From contig JAEYYX010000105.1 of assembly GCA_023428245.1 (NCBI GenBank), forward strand, positions 48,084 through 112,083: DNA of 64,000 bases, in the 5' to 3' direction. The notes beneath the pieces are model-generated. The model was not told the origin of the DNA. It did not search any database and was given only the letters and a program-made list of their open reading frames with translations. The stretch's first letter is position 1, and each line of letters opens with the position of its first letter. A program made the translations under genes and the position numbers. The DNA is from Pseudomonadota bacterium (GTDB taxonomy: Bacteria > Myxococcota_A > Polyangia > Polyangiales > Polyangiaceae). Of the stretch, positions 53,108-62,221 are shown piece after piece.

Positions 53108-54192
53108 CGCGCCACCTTCTCGAGCGCTGCTTCGAGACGATCCGTCTCGCGCGTCAGCCCCACGCTCACTCGGAGGAAGGTATCGAGTCCCGGGATCGGT
53201 CGAACGATCACCCCCTCCGAAAGGAGAGCATCGTACAAAGGCGGCGCCGGCCGACCGAAATCGGCGAGGACGAAGTTTCCTTGGCTCGGGTAGACCCGGC
53301 GCGCGAAGCGAGCGAGCAGCCGCTCGAGTCGGTCCCGTTCTCGAGCATTGTGAAGGACCGATTCCTTGAGATGCCCTAGGTCCTTCAGGGCCCCAATGGC
53401 CGCTTCCTGGCTCGGAACGCCGACGTTGAACGGCGCACGCAGTCGGTGCAGATAGTCGAGAAGGCGCGCGGGGCCGATGCCGTAACCGACGCGGAACCCT
53501 GCGAGACCATAGGCCTTTGAGAAGGTGCGCAAGACCACGATGTTCGGATGCAGGTGCCGAAGGGCAAGTCCATCGGGATAGTCCGCCGCAGTCGCGTACT
53601 CAAAGTACGCTTCGTCGAGCACGACGACCACATGTTCGGGGAGCGAGGACAAGAAACCGGTGAGCGCCTCCCGAGAGACGTATGTTCCCGTGGGATTATT
53701 CGGGTTGTCGATGATGATGAGTCGAGTTGTGCCCTGAACTGCCTCGCGCATCTTCCCGAGATCGTGCACGAGGTCTCCCGTTGTCGGGACCGCGGTGAAG
53801 TCGACGTTGTGAGCGGTCGCAATCACCGGATACATGCTAAAAGCGGGGCGCCCGAAGACGATGTGGTGTCCGGGCGTCGTGAAGGTCCGCACCAAGAGCT
53901 CAAGGATCTCGTTCGAACCGTTCCCGTGGATGACCTCGGCGAGGGAAACCCCATGGAATTCAGCAATCGCCTCCCTCAGGCGATGACCTGAGCCATCCGG
54001 ATAACGATGCGTCGAACCGAGAGCCTGCACCGCCGCCAGGATGGCGCGCGGGCTCGGTCCGAAGGGATTCTCGTTCGATGCGAGCTTCACGATATCCGTG
54101 AGACCCCGCTCCCGCGCGAGCTCTTCGATCGGCTTGCCCCCTTGATAAGGGCGGAGTCCCTCGATGCCGGGTGTGACTAGTGCGTCGGTCAT
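53104..54192 (-). CDS. hisC: Histidinol-phosphate / aromatic aminotransferase
   Basis: PLP-dependent class II aminotransferase of 362 residues. The motifs are KLASNENPFGPSP, the HGNGSNEIL phosphate loop, IDNPNNPTGTY, VLDEAYFEYA and the PLP lysine Lys226 in TFSKAYGLAGFRVGYG. Together with aroA-cmk-rpsA this matches the known mixed-function operon, in which the aminotransferase (called HisHb) also handles aromatic keto acids. The ATG at 54192 is the family start; the longer open frame upstream runs through a 16-bp minisatellite. It overlaps the lipoprotein gene as ATGA. Confidence 0.93.
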   Translation of the reverse strand: MTDALVTPGIEGLRPYQGGKPIEELARERGLTDIVKLASNENPFGPSPRAILAAVQALGSTHRYPDGSGHRLREAIAEFHGVSLAEVIHGNGSNEILELLVRTFTTPGHHIVFGRPAFSMYPVIATAHNVDFTAVPTTGDLVHDLGKMREAVQGTTRLIIIDNPNNPTGTYVSREALTGFLSSLPEHVVVVLDEAYFEYATAADYPDGLALRHLHPNIVVLRTFSKAYGLAGFRVGYGIGPARLLDYLHRLRAPFNVGVPSQEAAIGALKDLGHLKESVLHNARERDRLERLLARFARRVYPSQGNFVLADFGRPAPPLYDALLSEGVIVRPIPGLDTFLRVSVGLTRETDRLEAALEKVAR

Positions 54193-54345
54193 TTGCGGCC
54201 GGGAGCCTACACGGATGAGCGCCCGCATGTCCCCGGAGAAAAGAGCGAGTAGCGACGGCGTCCGCCCTCGATGCCCGAGGCTCCCTTTCGATCCTCCGTG
54301 TCCAGGGAGCCGAAATGACGGGGGAAACGCGGAGCCCCCCGGCGC

Positions 54346-54440
54346 CAAACTCCCCGGCGCCGAACTCCCCGCGCGCCGAACTCCCCGCGCGCCGAACTCC
54401 CCGGGCGCCGAACTCCCCGGGCGCCGAACTCCCCGGGCGC
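54346..54440. repeat. 16-bp tandem repeat, six units
   Basis: One 15-base and five 16-base units run from 54346 to 54440. The last three are identical (CGAACTCCCCGGGCGC) and two others differ by one base. The array lies in the 311-base divergent region between hisC and the lipoprotein gene at 54504, which otherwise shows no gene. Identity of the last three copies points to recent expansion. Confidence 0.85.
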
Positions 54441-54503
54441 GGAATCGACGCGGCGTGAAAGCGGCTAGCGTTCGGGAGACCCGTTCCACTATGGTCGTCG
54501 GTC

Positions 54504-55535
54504 ATGTCTCTCGTCCGGGCCGCTCGCCCCTCCGCTATCGGAACCGCTCTTGTCATTTCTCTCCTCGCTTTCGCCTGCAAGCAGGAGAACAAGGCGGCCC
54601 CCGCCGCGCAGAAGGAACAGGCGGCCGAAGCTCCCCCCGCTGCTCCGAAGGAAGCCCCGCCCAGTGAGCCCACAGCTCCCCCCGCGAGCGATGCTCCTTC
54701 GAGCATTGCCGCAGTCTCCATCGTGACCCCTGGCGAAAATCCGAAGGTTCTTCGTTACGCGTTCCAGAAGGACCAGAAGAAGAAGTTCCACCTCAAGCTC
54801 ACCGTCCAGCCGAAGATCACCGTCTCGGGCCAGAAGATGCCCGACTCGCCGAAGACAGCCTTCGAAGTGAGCGGGACCAACACAACGGAAGAAGTTCTTC
54901 CGGACGGCACAGCCCGGCGCGTCGCCTCCTTCGAAAAGTTCACCCCCGGTACGGCGGGCCTACCTGAGGCTGCCCGGGCTCAGCTGAAGAGTCAGTTCGG
55001 CGCTCTGGAGGGCCTCAAGATTCAGGAGCTCCTCTCGCCGCGCGGAGAGCTCCGGGGCGTTCAGATTGTCGAGCTCTCGGCCCAGAACCCGGGCATCTAC
55101 CAGCTCCTCGAAAACCTCCAGGATGGCCTGTCGAACGCGGTGCTCCCGCTGCCCGAAGGGCCCGTGGGCAAAGGCGGCGAATGGACCGCTACCCAGAACA
55201 ACCGTACCGCCGGCATGGAGATCTCTCAGACCACTCGCTTCAAGATCCGCGACATCAAGGGCGACAAAATCATGGTGGACGTGAGCTTCGAGCAGCTCGG
55301 CACCCCGAGTAAACTCGAAGCCGCCGGCATGCCCCCCGGAGCGAGCGTGGAGCTCGTGAGCTTGAAGGGGGAAGGAAAAGGCAGCGCCGAGGTGGACCTG
55401 AAGACCCTCGACATGCGCTCGGAGGTGTCCCTCACCATGGATGTGCACACGCGCACCCAAGCGCCCGGTGCCCCCGGACCCATCGAGTCACAAACCCATA
55501 ACGATCTGTCGGTATCGGTCAAACTCACCGACTGA
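54504..55535 (+). CDS. DUF6263-like lipoprotein
   Basis: A 343-residue lipoprotein: signal peptide with lipobox LAFAC (Cys25), a long Ala/Pro/Glu linker (~30-75), then a ~260-residue domain beginning KVLRYAFQKDQKKKFHLKL. That opening and the later GPVGKGGEWTATQN pattern resemble the DUF6263 group of secreted bacterial proteins. Function is unknown. ATG at 54504 is the only good start. It is transcribed away from hisC. Confidence 0.75.
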   Translation: MSLVRAARPSAIGTALVISLLAFACKQENKAAPAAQKEQAAEAPPAAPKEAPPSEPTAPPASDAPSSIAAVSIVTPGENPKVLRYAFQKDQKKKFHLKLTVQPKITVSGQKMPDSPKTAFEVSGTNTTEEVLPDGTARRVASFEKFTPGTAGLPEAARAQLKSQFGALEGLKIQELLSPRGELRGVQIVELSAQNPGIYQLLENLQDGLSNAVLPLPEGPVGKGGEWTATQNNRTAGMEISQTTRFKIRDIKGDKIMVDVSFEQLGTPSKLEAAGMPPGASVELVSLKGEGKGSAEVDLKTLDMRSEVSLTMDVHTRTQAPGAPGPIESQTHNDLSVSVKLTD

Positions 55536-55537
55536 GC

Positions 55538-55563
55538 AGCGCCGTTCGCAGGGCGGCTTTTTT
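55538..55563 (+). terminator. Weak intrinsic terminator
   Basis: GCCG (55541-55544) pairs with CGGC (55554-55557), followed by six T (55558-55563), three bases after the lipoprotein stop. The stem is short. Confidence 0.5.
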
Positions 55564-55682
55564 AGAGGTAGCCGCTCAGCTCCCCCCTCCCCGGCATCCG
55601 CGGGACACCCCGCGCCTTGCTCAGCGCGTCCTTGGCTCTCGCCGGGCAGTCACGTTTGGGCCGCCTCCGCTCAGACCCGTCG

Positions 55683-55822
55683 CGCGTTCCTTCGAGCACG
55701 TTCCTTCGAGCGCGTTCCTTCGAGCGCGTTCCTTCGAGCGCGTTCCTTCGAGCGCGTTCCTTCGAGCGCGTTCCTTCGAGCGCGTTCCTTCGAGCGCGTT
55801 CCTTCGAGCGCGTTCCTTCGAG
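55683..55822. repeat. 14-bp tandem repeat, ten units
   Basis: Ten units of CGCGTTCCTTCGAG, nine identical and one (55697-55710) with a single change. It occupies most of the 419-base stretch between the lipoprotein terminator and the LuxR-type gene (55564-55954), where I see no gene. As 14 is not a multiple of three, the repeat is not coding; frames read through it are artefacts. Confidence 0.95.
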
Positions 55823-55954
55823 CGCGCTCGTGTCATACTCACATCGGCCTAACAAAACGAAACCGTGCAGGCCGCATCAAGCGTCCCCACGGTTTCCGCC
55901 CCTTGGTCCGCCCACGCAAGAATCCGGCCGCAGCCGACCCTACGCGACCTCGGA

Positions 55955-56677
55955 TCACACGGTCGCTGCTTGAAGCACGCCCTTCGCCTCGAGGTCGAGG
56001 AGAATCAGCGCCAAGTCAGTACGACGAGCGATCTGAAGTTTTCGGAACAGTGCGCCGACCTGGTTCGCCACGGTGCGCTCTGCGCTGCCGCGAACCTCCG
56101 CGATCTCTCGGTTCGAGAGGCCATCACAAACCAGCCAGGCGACGTGCGTCTCGGCGACCGACATGAGCGATTCCACAGCGGGGCGCGAAGGCACCTCAAA
56201 GCGAGCGCTCACGTACGTATCATCACCTTCAGTCAGCACAGCGAGCTTATGGTGTCCGTGTTCACCGCGCTCGAGCTCCTTCAGGCAGCGCCAGGCTTGG
56301 AGCGCGAGGAAGCGCGAGTCGACACCGAGCTTCTCGAGCCCGTGCGTCACGTGACCGCACACACATTGTCTCGTTACGGAGAGGCGGCGCGCGATCTCGG
56401 AGTCCGTAGCTCCTTCAAAAACAGCGCGCAGAACGACGCGTTCGCGTTCGGTGAGTGACGGAGCGCCGAGCGCAAAAAGCACTCGCAACTCAGTTCCCCG
56501 ACGCTCGACGTCTACGATCCGGATCTGGCTCGTGAGGAGCCCGTCCCGGGTGAAAGGCTCAGGTGCGGCGGCCCGCACGTGAGCAATACGACCGAGAACG
56601 GCCTGTGGACGAGCTCGCACCCCTGATTCAGGAGATGTGAACTCGGCGTCTGTTTGTACTGGTACAAGCTTGAGCAT
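55955..56677 (-). CDS. Tandem two-HTH LuxR-type regulator
   Basis: A 240-residue protein with two GerE/LuxR-type helix-turn-helix segments. The first is LTERERVVLRAVFEG...SEIARRLSVTRQCV (~residues 75-125), and the second SLMSVAETHVAWLVCDGLSNREIAEVRG...TVANQVGALFRKL (~170-225). No receiver or ligand-binding domain is attached, though the first 60 residues may fold. The second HTH keeps the typical LSNREIA. It probably binds DNA as an internally paired monomer. I chose the ATG at 56677. The 14-bp minisatellite lies just downstream of its stop. Confidence 0.8.
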   Translation of the reverse strand: MLKLVPVQTDAEFTSPESGVRARPQAVLGRIAHVRAAAPEPFTRDGLLTSQIRIVDVERRGTELRVLFALGAPSLTERERVVLRAVFEGATDSEIARRLSVTRQCVCGHVTHGLEKLGVDSRFLALQAWRCLKELERGEHGHHKLAVLTEGDDTYVSARFEVPSRPAVESLMSVAETHVAWLVCDGLSNREIAEVRGSAERTVANQVGALFRKLQIARRTDLALILLDLEAKGVLQAATV

Positions 56678-57279
56678 TTTCCGTCCAACCTGGGGCCCGC
56701 CCCCAAGCACTTCCGACAGAATACCCTCGCGGTCCTGTTAGTCCAGCTAAATAACCCTGCTCTCCGCGGAGCATACCATACGAAACCTCGGAAAACCAAC
56801 CATTTTTGTCTCAGTCGAGGCAAAATGCCCCAACAATTCCGAGAGCCTGCGCTCACAAAAGTCTCTGATTTCCAGCGAGTACGCGTAGGGCGCTCGAGCT
56901 GCTTCACCTACAAGTGACCTCACGCCCGATCGAAAAAAATTCCGGTTCCCCCCTTCAAGAGCGCCCAAATGCTCCAAATCGGTATGACCAGTGGTTCCAA
57001 CTGACCTCTCGCGCTCTCCCGAATCGCCCACAGGTTCACGTATTCATCATCGCTCCCAGCGTAAGCAGCCCACCGCGGATGACGGCGCGCAGTTCGACCT
57101 CAGCGACCGCCAGTCTTGGCCGAACATCCGATACGTGCCGCACTGCCTTGCACAATGTCTATGCGGGAACGATGGGTCGCACGCGAGAGCCAGCCAAGAC
57201 AGACTCCTTCTCACGCCAGGGCGCTGGCCGCTGCCGGGGGCAACCTCCCGCATTTCTCAGCGGGAGAACCTCGGAGTAG
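56678..57279. other. Intergenic region with no supported gene
   Basis: About 600 bases between the LuxR-type gene and tRNA-Val. Frames on either strand here have codon use unlike neighbouring genes and no family similarity. The first ~280 bases are somewhat richer in A/T than their surroundings, as expected for a promoter region of the LuxR-type gene. I see no repeat or RNA gene. Confidence 0.55.
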
Positions 57280-57352
57280 TGGGCGCAGACAGGCTCGAAC
57301 TGCCGACCCCAGCCTTGTAAGGGCCGTGCTCTACCAACTGAGCTATGCGCCC
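57280..57352 (-). tRNA. tRNA-Val (anticodon TAC)
   Basis: On the minus strand, acceptor arms GGGCGCA/TGCGCCC, D-arm with AGCTCAGTTGGTAGAGC, anticodon loop CTTACAA (anticodon TAC), and T-loop TTCGAGC. The discriminator is A and CCA is not encoded. It should read GUA and GUG. Confidence 0.93.
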
Positions 57353-57365
57353 GAGGGGGGCCGAG

Positions 57366-57394
57366 CTTTTAACCTCAGCGGTCCCAGCGAGCAA
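57366..57394 (-). promoter_or_regulatory. Probable tRNA-Val promoter
   Basis: On the minus strand, TTGCTC (57394-57389), 17 bases, then TAAAAG (57371-57366), with the tRNA starting 13 bases later. This is the correct spacing for a housekeeping promoter. Confidence 0.5.
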
Positions 57395-57457
57395 GCCCCG
57401 TCCGCTCTCTCGCATGGAGTTCTGGGCTCGCCGGGGGTCTTTCGGGCCCGGGAGCTC

Positions 57458-60010
57458 TCAGCTCACCTGGGGCGGAGCTTCGTCAGCGCCCGGATGGGGA
57501 ACGAAGGGCGTATGGACCGGCTCCTCGGCCGTTCCCCCTTCATCGCCGGAGAGCTCTCGGTACTCGACGACGTTCAGCGGGGGCTCGAGATGCACACTCG
57601 AGTCCTCGGTGCGGAGCGCTTCGGCGAGGACCTCGTCCATGTGCGAGACGAGCACGATGCGGAGCCCGGCTTTGACCTGGGCCGGGATCTCGATCAAGTC
57701 CTTCTCGTTCTCCAGGGGCACGAGCACCGTCTTGATGCCGTTCCGGAGCGCCGCCATGAGCTTCTCTTTGAGTCCGCCGATCGGCATGACGCGCCCGCGT
57801 AGCGTGATCTCGCCGGTCATTGCGATGTCGTGGCGCACGGGGATTTGAGTCAGAGCGCTCGCGATGCTCGTGGCCATCGTGACGCCCGCGCTCGGACCAT
57901 CCTTACGTACGAACTCGGGGAAATGGACGTGGATGTCTTTGGTCTCGTGGAAGGTCGGATCAAGCTTCAGAACCCCGGCTCGGCTCCGGATATAGCTGAC
58001 TGCCGCCTGAGCGCTCTCTTCCATGCCCTTTTCGAGGAGCCCAGTCACGACAAGCTTGCCCTTGCCGGGCAGCACCGTAACCTCACAATCGAGCAAGTCC
58101 CCGCCGTAGTCCGAGACGCTCAGTCCATGAGTCAGGCCCACTTGATCCGGTTCGTCGGGCTTGCTCGGACGGTACTTCGGCGGTCCGAGCAGCTCTCGAA
58201 CCTGCGCCACGTCCAGCACGCGGGGCGCTACCACTCGGGCGGCACCGGGTGCGTCGCCCTCCTCGCCTCCCGTCGACTGAGCTCCTCCTTCGACTGCCCC
58301 GCCCTTACGAACGACGTCGAGCGCAACCTTGCGGAGCAGTGAACTGAGCTGACGGTCGAGGGAGCGAACACCCGCCTCCTTCGTGTAGCGATGAATGAGC
58401 TCGTCGAGAGCCTGATCGGTAATCTCGACGGACTCCGGAGCGAGGCCACATTCGATCAAGTTGCGCGGGACAAGATACTTGCGAGCGATCGCGAGCTTCT
58501 CGATGTCCGTGTAGCTCGAGATCTCGATGATCTCCATGCGATCACGGAGGGGGATCGGGATCCCGGAGAGCGTGTTCGCCGTCGTGATGAACATGACCTC
58601 GGAGAGGTCGTAGTCGAGATCGAGATAGTGATCGTTGAAGTTGTGGTTCTGTTCGGGGTCGAGCACCTCGAGCAGGGCCGAAGCGGGATCGCCTCGGAAG
58701 TCCGAGCTCATCTTATCGACCTCGTCGAGCAAGAGCACCGGGTTCTGTTTTCCTACCTTCTTCAGGCTCTGGATCAGCTTACCGGGGAGGGCACCAATAT
58801 AGGTCCGACGATGCCCGCGGATCTCAGCTTCGTCACGCACCCCGCCGAGGGAGAGCCGCACGAACTCGCGACCTGTCGCCTTGGCGATACTACGCGCGAT
58901 GCTCGTCTTGCCGACGCCGGGCGGACCGACAAAACACAAGATCGGGCTCTTGAGCTTCTTGGTCAGGCACTGAACCGCGAGGTACTCGATGATGCGCGCT
59001 TTGGGTTTCTCGAGGCCGAAGTGTTCCGCGGAGAGGATCTTCTCCGCCTCGACGATATCAAATCGCTCCTCACTCCGCTCACCCCAGGGCAGGCCGAGGA
59101 TCCAGTCGATATAGTTTCGAACGACGGTCGCCTCAGCGCTCGTCGGATGCATCATCTTGAGCTTCTTGAGCTCTTTTTCGACGCGCCCCTTGGCCTCAGC
59201 ACTGAGCGCTTTTTGCGCAAGTTGAGCCTCGATCTCGGCGAGCTCCGCCCGGAACTCGTCGCGTTCACCGCCGAGCTCCTTCTGGATCGCCTGCATCTGC
59301 TCGTTCAGGTAGTACTCCTTCTGAGTACGCTCCATCTGCTTCTTCACGCGCGAACGGATCTTCTTCTCGACTTGGAGAATCTCGATCTCGCCCTGCATGA
59401 GCTGATACACCCGCTCGAGGCGCTCAGCGACGTTCGTGTTCGAGAGCAGCTCGTAGCGATCGGAGAGCTTGATGGTCGGAAGGTTCGCCGCGATGGTGTC
59501 GCTGAGCTTCGACGGGTCGTCGATGTTCTGAATGCCGCTGACGACCTCCGGCTGGATCTTCTTGTTCAGCTTGACGTAGACCTCGAACGTCGCCTGAACG
59601 CTGCGCACGAGCGCTTCGATCTCGACGCCGGCCGTCGGTGTGTCGGCGAGAGGCTGCGCCTCGACGAGGAAAAAACCACGAGTCGCTGCGTACCGCTTGA
59701 GCTTGGCTCGCCTGCGTCCTTCGACGAGCATCTTGACGGTGCCGTCGGCCAAGCGAAGCAGCTGAACAATGGCCCCGATAGTCCCGACTTCGTAGATGTC
59801 CTCGGGGCTCGGATCGTTGGTCCGGGCGTTCTTCTGAGCGACAAGGAAGATCTCTTTGTTCCGCGCCATCGCCTCGTCGAGCGCGGCGATGCTCTTGTCG
59901 CGGCCGACGAAGAGCTGCGACACCATGTGAGGGAAGACGACGATGTCTCGGAGCGGGAGCGCTGGGATGAGGAGCGGAGCGCCTTCGGGCGCATCACCTT
60001 TTGCAAGCAT
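57458..60010 (-). CDS. lon: Lon protease
   Basis: ATP-dependent cytoplasmic protease for misfolded and regulatory proteins. The 850-residue protein has an N-terminal substrate domain (starting LPLRDIVVFPHM), a coiled-coil region (~210-290), Walker A GPPGVGKT (362-369), Walker B LLLDE (426-430) and the protease dyad Ser707 (DGPSAG) and Lys750 (GGLKEK). Residues ~568-600 hold a Gly/Glu/Ala-rich insertion between the AAA lid and the protease domain that E. coli Lon lacks. The C-terminal ~40 residues are an acidic, Pro-rich extension. It closes the tig-clpP-clpX-lon order. Confidence 0.97.
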   Translation of the reverse strand: MLAKGDAPEGAPLLIPALPLRDIVVFPHMVSQLFVGRDKSIAALDEAMARNKEIFLVAQKNARTNDPSPEDIYEVGTIGAIVQLLRLADGTVKMLVEGRRRAKLKRYAATRGFFLVEAQPLADTPTAGVEIEALVRSVQATFEVYVKLNKKIQPEVVSGIQNIDDPSKLSDTIAANLPTIKLSDRYELLSNTNVAERLERVYQLMQGEIEILQVEKKIRSRVKKQMERTQKEYYLNEQMQAIQKELGGERDEFRAELAEIEAQLAQKALSAEAKGRVEKELKKLKMMHPTSAEATVVRNYIDWILGLPWGERSEERFDIVEAEKILSAEHFGLEKPKARIIEYLAVQCLTKKLKSPILCFVGPPGVGKTSIARSIAKATGREFVRLSLGGVRDEAEIRGHRRTYIGALPGKLIQSLKKVGKQNPVLLLDEVDKMSSDFRGDPASALLEVLDPEQNHNFNDHYLDLDYDLSEVMFITTANTLSGIPIPLRDRMEIIEISSYTDIEKLAIARKYLVPRNLIECGLAPESVEITDQALDELIHRYTKEAGVRSLDRQLSSLLRKVALDVVRKGGAVEGGAQSTGGEEGDAPGAARVVAPRVLDVAQVRELLGPPKYRPSKPDEPDQVGLTHGLSVSDYGGDLLDCEVTVLPGKGKLVVTGLLEKGMEESAQAAVSYIRSRAGVLKLDPTFHETKDIHVHFPEFVRKDGPSAGVTMATSIASALTQIPVRHDIAMTGEITLRGRVMPIGGLKEKLMAALRNGIKTVLVPLENEKDLIEIPAQVKAGLRIVLVSHMDEVLAEALRTEDSSVHLEPPLNVVEYRELSGDEGGTAEEPVHTPFVPHPGADEAPPQVS

Positions 60011-60093
60011 GACAGGGGACCTTCGACGACCGAGGAGAACTAAAGGAGCTCGGCCTTTTGTGACTCGAGAGCGCCGGGGTCGAACGGCTGGGT

Positions 60094-61347
60094 TCAGCCA
60101 ACCCCGGCTTCTTTCTCGTAAACGATGAGCGGCGATTCACCCTTGGTGATCGCTTCTTCGTTCACGACGACCTCTTTGATCCCCGACTTCGAGGGGACCT
60201 CGTACATCACGTCGAGCATCGCCTCTTCGAGGATCGCACGCAGACCGCGGGCGCCGCTTTCGCGTTCGAGAGCTCGGATCGCCACGGCGCGCAGCGCACC
60301 CTTCGTGAACTTGAGCTTGACGCCATCCATCTCAAACAGCTTCTGGAACTGCTTGACGAGGCTGTTCTTCGGCGTGGTCAGGATGTCGATGAGAGCTTCT
60401 TCACTCAGCTCTTCGAGCGTGGCGATGACGGGGAGACGACCGACAAACTCCGGAATCAGACCGAACTTCAGGAGGTCTTCCGGCTGCACCTGAGCAAACA
60501 GCTCACCAAGCTTGAAGTCGCGTTTGCTCTTCACGTCAGCGCCGAAGCCGAGCCGGGACTGGCCGAGGCGACGCGAAATGACCTGGTCGAGACCGACGAA
60601 GGCGCCACCACAGATGAAGAGGATGTTGCTGGTGTCGACCTGGAGGAAATCTTGCTGCGGGTGCTTGCGGCCGCCCTTGGGCGGAACGTTCGCGACCGTT
60701 CCTTCGATGATCTTGAGCAGGGCCTGCTGCACACCCTCACCGGAAACATCACGGGTGATCGAGGGGTTGTCGCTCTTGCGGCTGACCTTGTCGATTTCAT
60801 CGATGTAGACGATGCCGCGCTGGGCGCGCTCGACGTCGTGATCAGCGTTCTGCAAGAGCTGAACGATAATGTTTTCGACGTCTTCGCCGACGTAACCCGC
60901 CTCGGTGAGCGTGGTGGCGTCTGCGATGGCGAAGGGAACCTTGATGATCTTGGCCAAAGTCTGGGCCAAGAGGGTTTTGCCGGAGCCAGTCGGACCGAGC
61001 AGGAGGATGTTGCTCTTGCCGAGCTCAACGTCCTCAGCGCCCAGCTTCGAATCAATGCGCTTGTAGTGATTGTGGACAGCGACCGCGAGCACCTTCTTAG
61101 CGCGCTCCTGGCCGACGACGTAATCATCCAAGATCGCCTTGATTTCTGCGGGCTTCGGTAGGGGCTCCGAACCACCGCTCGGCTCCTCTTTCTCTACCTC
61201 TTCCGCGATGATGTCGTTGCAGAGAGCGATGCACTCGTCGCAGATGTAGACCGTAGGCCCAGCGATGAGCTTCTTCACTTCCTTCTGGGATTTTCCGCAG
61301 AAAGAACAGCTCAGGTTTCCGTTTGAGTCTTCGCGACGTCGATCCAA
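60094..61347 (-). CDS. clpX: ClpX unfoldase subunit
   Basis: AAA+ unfoldase that delivers substrates to ClpP. A four-Cys zinc-binding domain (C14, C17, C36, C39) precedes Walker A GPTGSGKT (118-125), Walker B VYIDEIDK and the GYVG pore loop; the IGF-type ClpP-binding loop region is replaced by SRLGFG. The length of 417 is normal. The start is TTG at 61347 with AAGGTG about six bases upstream. It lies 172 bases after clpP and 83 before lon. Confidence 0.96.
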   Translation of the reverse strand: MDRRREDSNGNLSCSFCGKSQKEVKKLIAGPTVYICDECIALCNDIIAEEVEKEEPSGGSEPLPKPAEIKAILDDYVVGQERAKKVLAVAVHNHYKRIDSKLGAEDVELGKSNILLLGPTGSGKTLLAQTLAKIIKVPFAIADATTLTEAGYVGEDVENIIVQLLQNADHDVERAQRGIVYIDEIDKVSRKSDNPSITRDVSGEGVQQALLKIIEGTVANVPPKGGRKHPQQDFLQVDTSNILFICGGAFVGLDQVISRRLGQSRLGFGADVKSKRDFKLGELFAQVQPEDLLKFGLIPEFVGRLPVIATLEELSEEALIDILTTPKNSLVKQFQKLFEMDGVKLKFTKGALRAVAIRALERESGARGLRAILEEAMLDVMYEVPSKSGIKEVVVNEEAITKGESPLIVYEKEAGVG

Positions 61348-61466
61348 GTGAGCACCTTATTCCGAGAGGGGGGCCGAGGGAGCATCGCCCAGGTAGAGTT
61401 ACGTCCGGCCAGGTCGAAGCCTAACCCAGGAGCAACCGGGTCGGCTAGGAAAGGGTAGGATTCGGG

Positions 61467-61501
61467 CGGCCTCCCCGCAACCCATGGTCACGCGGAGGCC
61501 G
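61467..61501 (-). terminator. GC hairpin between clpP and clpX
   Basis: CGGCCTCC (61501-61494 on the minus strand) and GGAGGCCG (61474-61467) pair perfectly across 19 bases, soon after the clpP stop. No T-tract follows, so it may be a processing or partial-termination site within the operon. Confidence 0.4.
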
Positions 61502-61519
61502 ACGACAAAGTCCCCCTTT

Positions 61520-62221
61520 TCAAGTTGCCTGGGGGCGGGAGCTCCTCTCGAAAATCTCGTCGATGAGGCCGTATTCCTTGGCTTCAGCGGCCCCGAGATA
61601 AAAGTCGCGCTCGATATCGGCTGCGATCTGGTCGCGATTTTTGTCGGTGGCGGCGACCAGGATGTCGATCACGACCTCCTTCATCTTGCGGATTTCCCGG
61701 GCCTGAATCTCGATGTCCGTCGCCTGGCCGCGAGCGCCGCCGAGGGGCTGATGGATCATGATCCGAGAGTGCGGCAGGGCGTAGCGGCGACCCTTTTCGC
61801 CTGCGCAGAGCAGGAGCGCACCCATGCTGGCGGCCTGACCAATGCAGATCGTTGAGACGGCGGAGCGCACGTAGTTCATGGTGTCGAAGATGGCGAGGCC
61901 AGCTGTCACCACACCGCCGGGCGAGTTCACGTAGAGCTGGATATCCTTGTCAGGATCTTCGCTCTCGAGGAAGAGGAACTGCGCGATGATGATGTTGGCG
62001 ACGTCATCGTCGACGCCGCTACCGAGGAACACAATGCGGTCTTTGAGAAGACGGCTGAAGATGTCCCAGGTGCGCTCGCCCCGGTGAGTCGTCTCGACGA
62101 CGTGGGGATAGATGACCCCGGCGGTCACGCGGTCGTGCTTCTGTGACTCGATCTCGAGAGAATGCTTACGGCTCTCGAGCAGCTCGAGGGCTTGGGCGCG
62201 GGTTTGCGGACGATGATGCAT
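61520..62221 (-). CDS. clpP: ClpP protease subunit
   Basis: Serine protease that degrades ClpX-fed substrates. The triad is Ser132 (QAASMGA), His157 (SRIMIHQP) and Asp206 (DIERDF). At 233 residues it has a ~20-residue N-terminal extension (HRPQTRAQALELLESRKH) compared with common ClpPs of ~200, probably a propeptide removed on maturation. Downstream of tig after a hairpin, upstream of clpX. Confidence 0.96.
   Translation of the reverse strand: MHHRPQTRAQALELLESRKHSLEIESQKHDRVTAGVIYPHVVETTHRGERTWDIFSRLLKDRIVFLGSGVDDDVANIIIAQFLFLESEDPDKDIQLYVNSPGGVVTAGLAIFDTMNYVRSAVSTICIGQAASMGALLLCAGEKGRRYALPHSRIMIHQPLGGARGQATDIEIQAREIRKMKEVVIDILVAATDKNRDQIAADIERDFYLGAAEAKEYGLIDEIFERSSRPQAT

Noticed and set aside
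54193..54489. N-terminal extension of hisC with Gly-Ser-Pro repeats
   Set aside because: It is the 16-bp tandem repeat read in frame. HisC homology starts precisely at the ATG 54192.
54346..55822. CRISPR-like arrays suggested by the tandem repeats
   Set aside because: Units are 14-16 bp and contiguous, with no spacers between them, and no cas genes are present.
55617..55973. Open frames with a 14-residue repeat (for example AFLRARSFERVPSS) across the minisatellite, on both strands
   Set aside because: They arise because a 14-bp DNA repeat read in any frame gives a 14-residue repeat; no start context, no family, and open in several frames at once.
56747..57031. 94-codon minus-strand frame between the LuxR-type gene and tRNA-Val
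   Set aside because: Atypical composition, no ribosome binding site and no recognised similarity.
58391..60043. 550-codon open frame opposite lon
   Set aside because: Antisense shadow of lon with repetitive acidic/Leu composition.
61348..61519. Separate small gene between clpP and clpX
   Set aside because: No frame with a start and ribosome binding site; the region holds a GC hairpin only.
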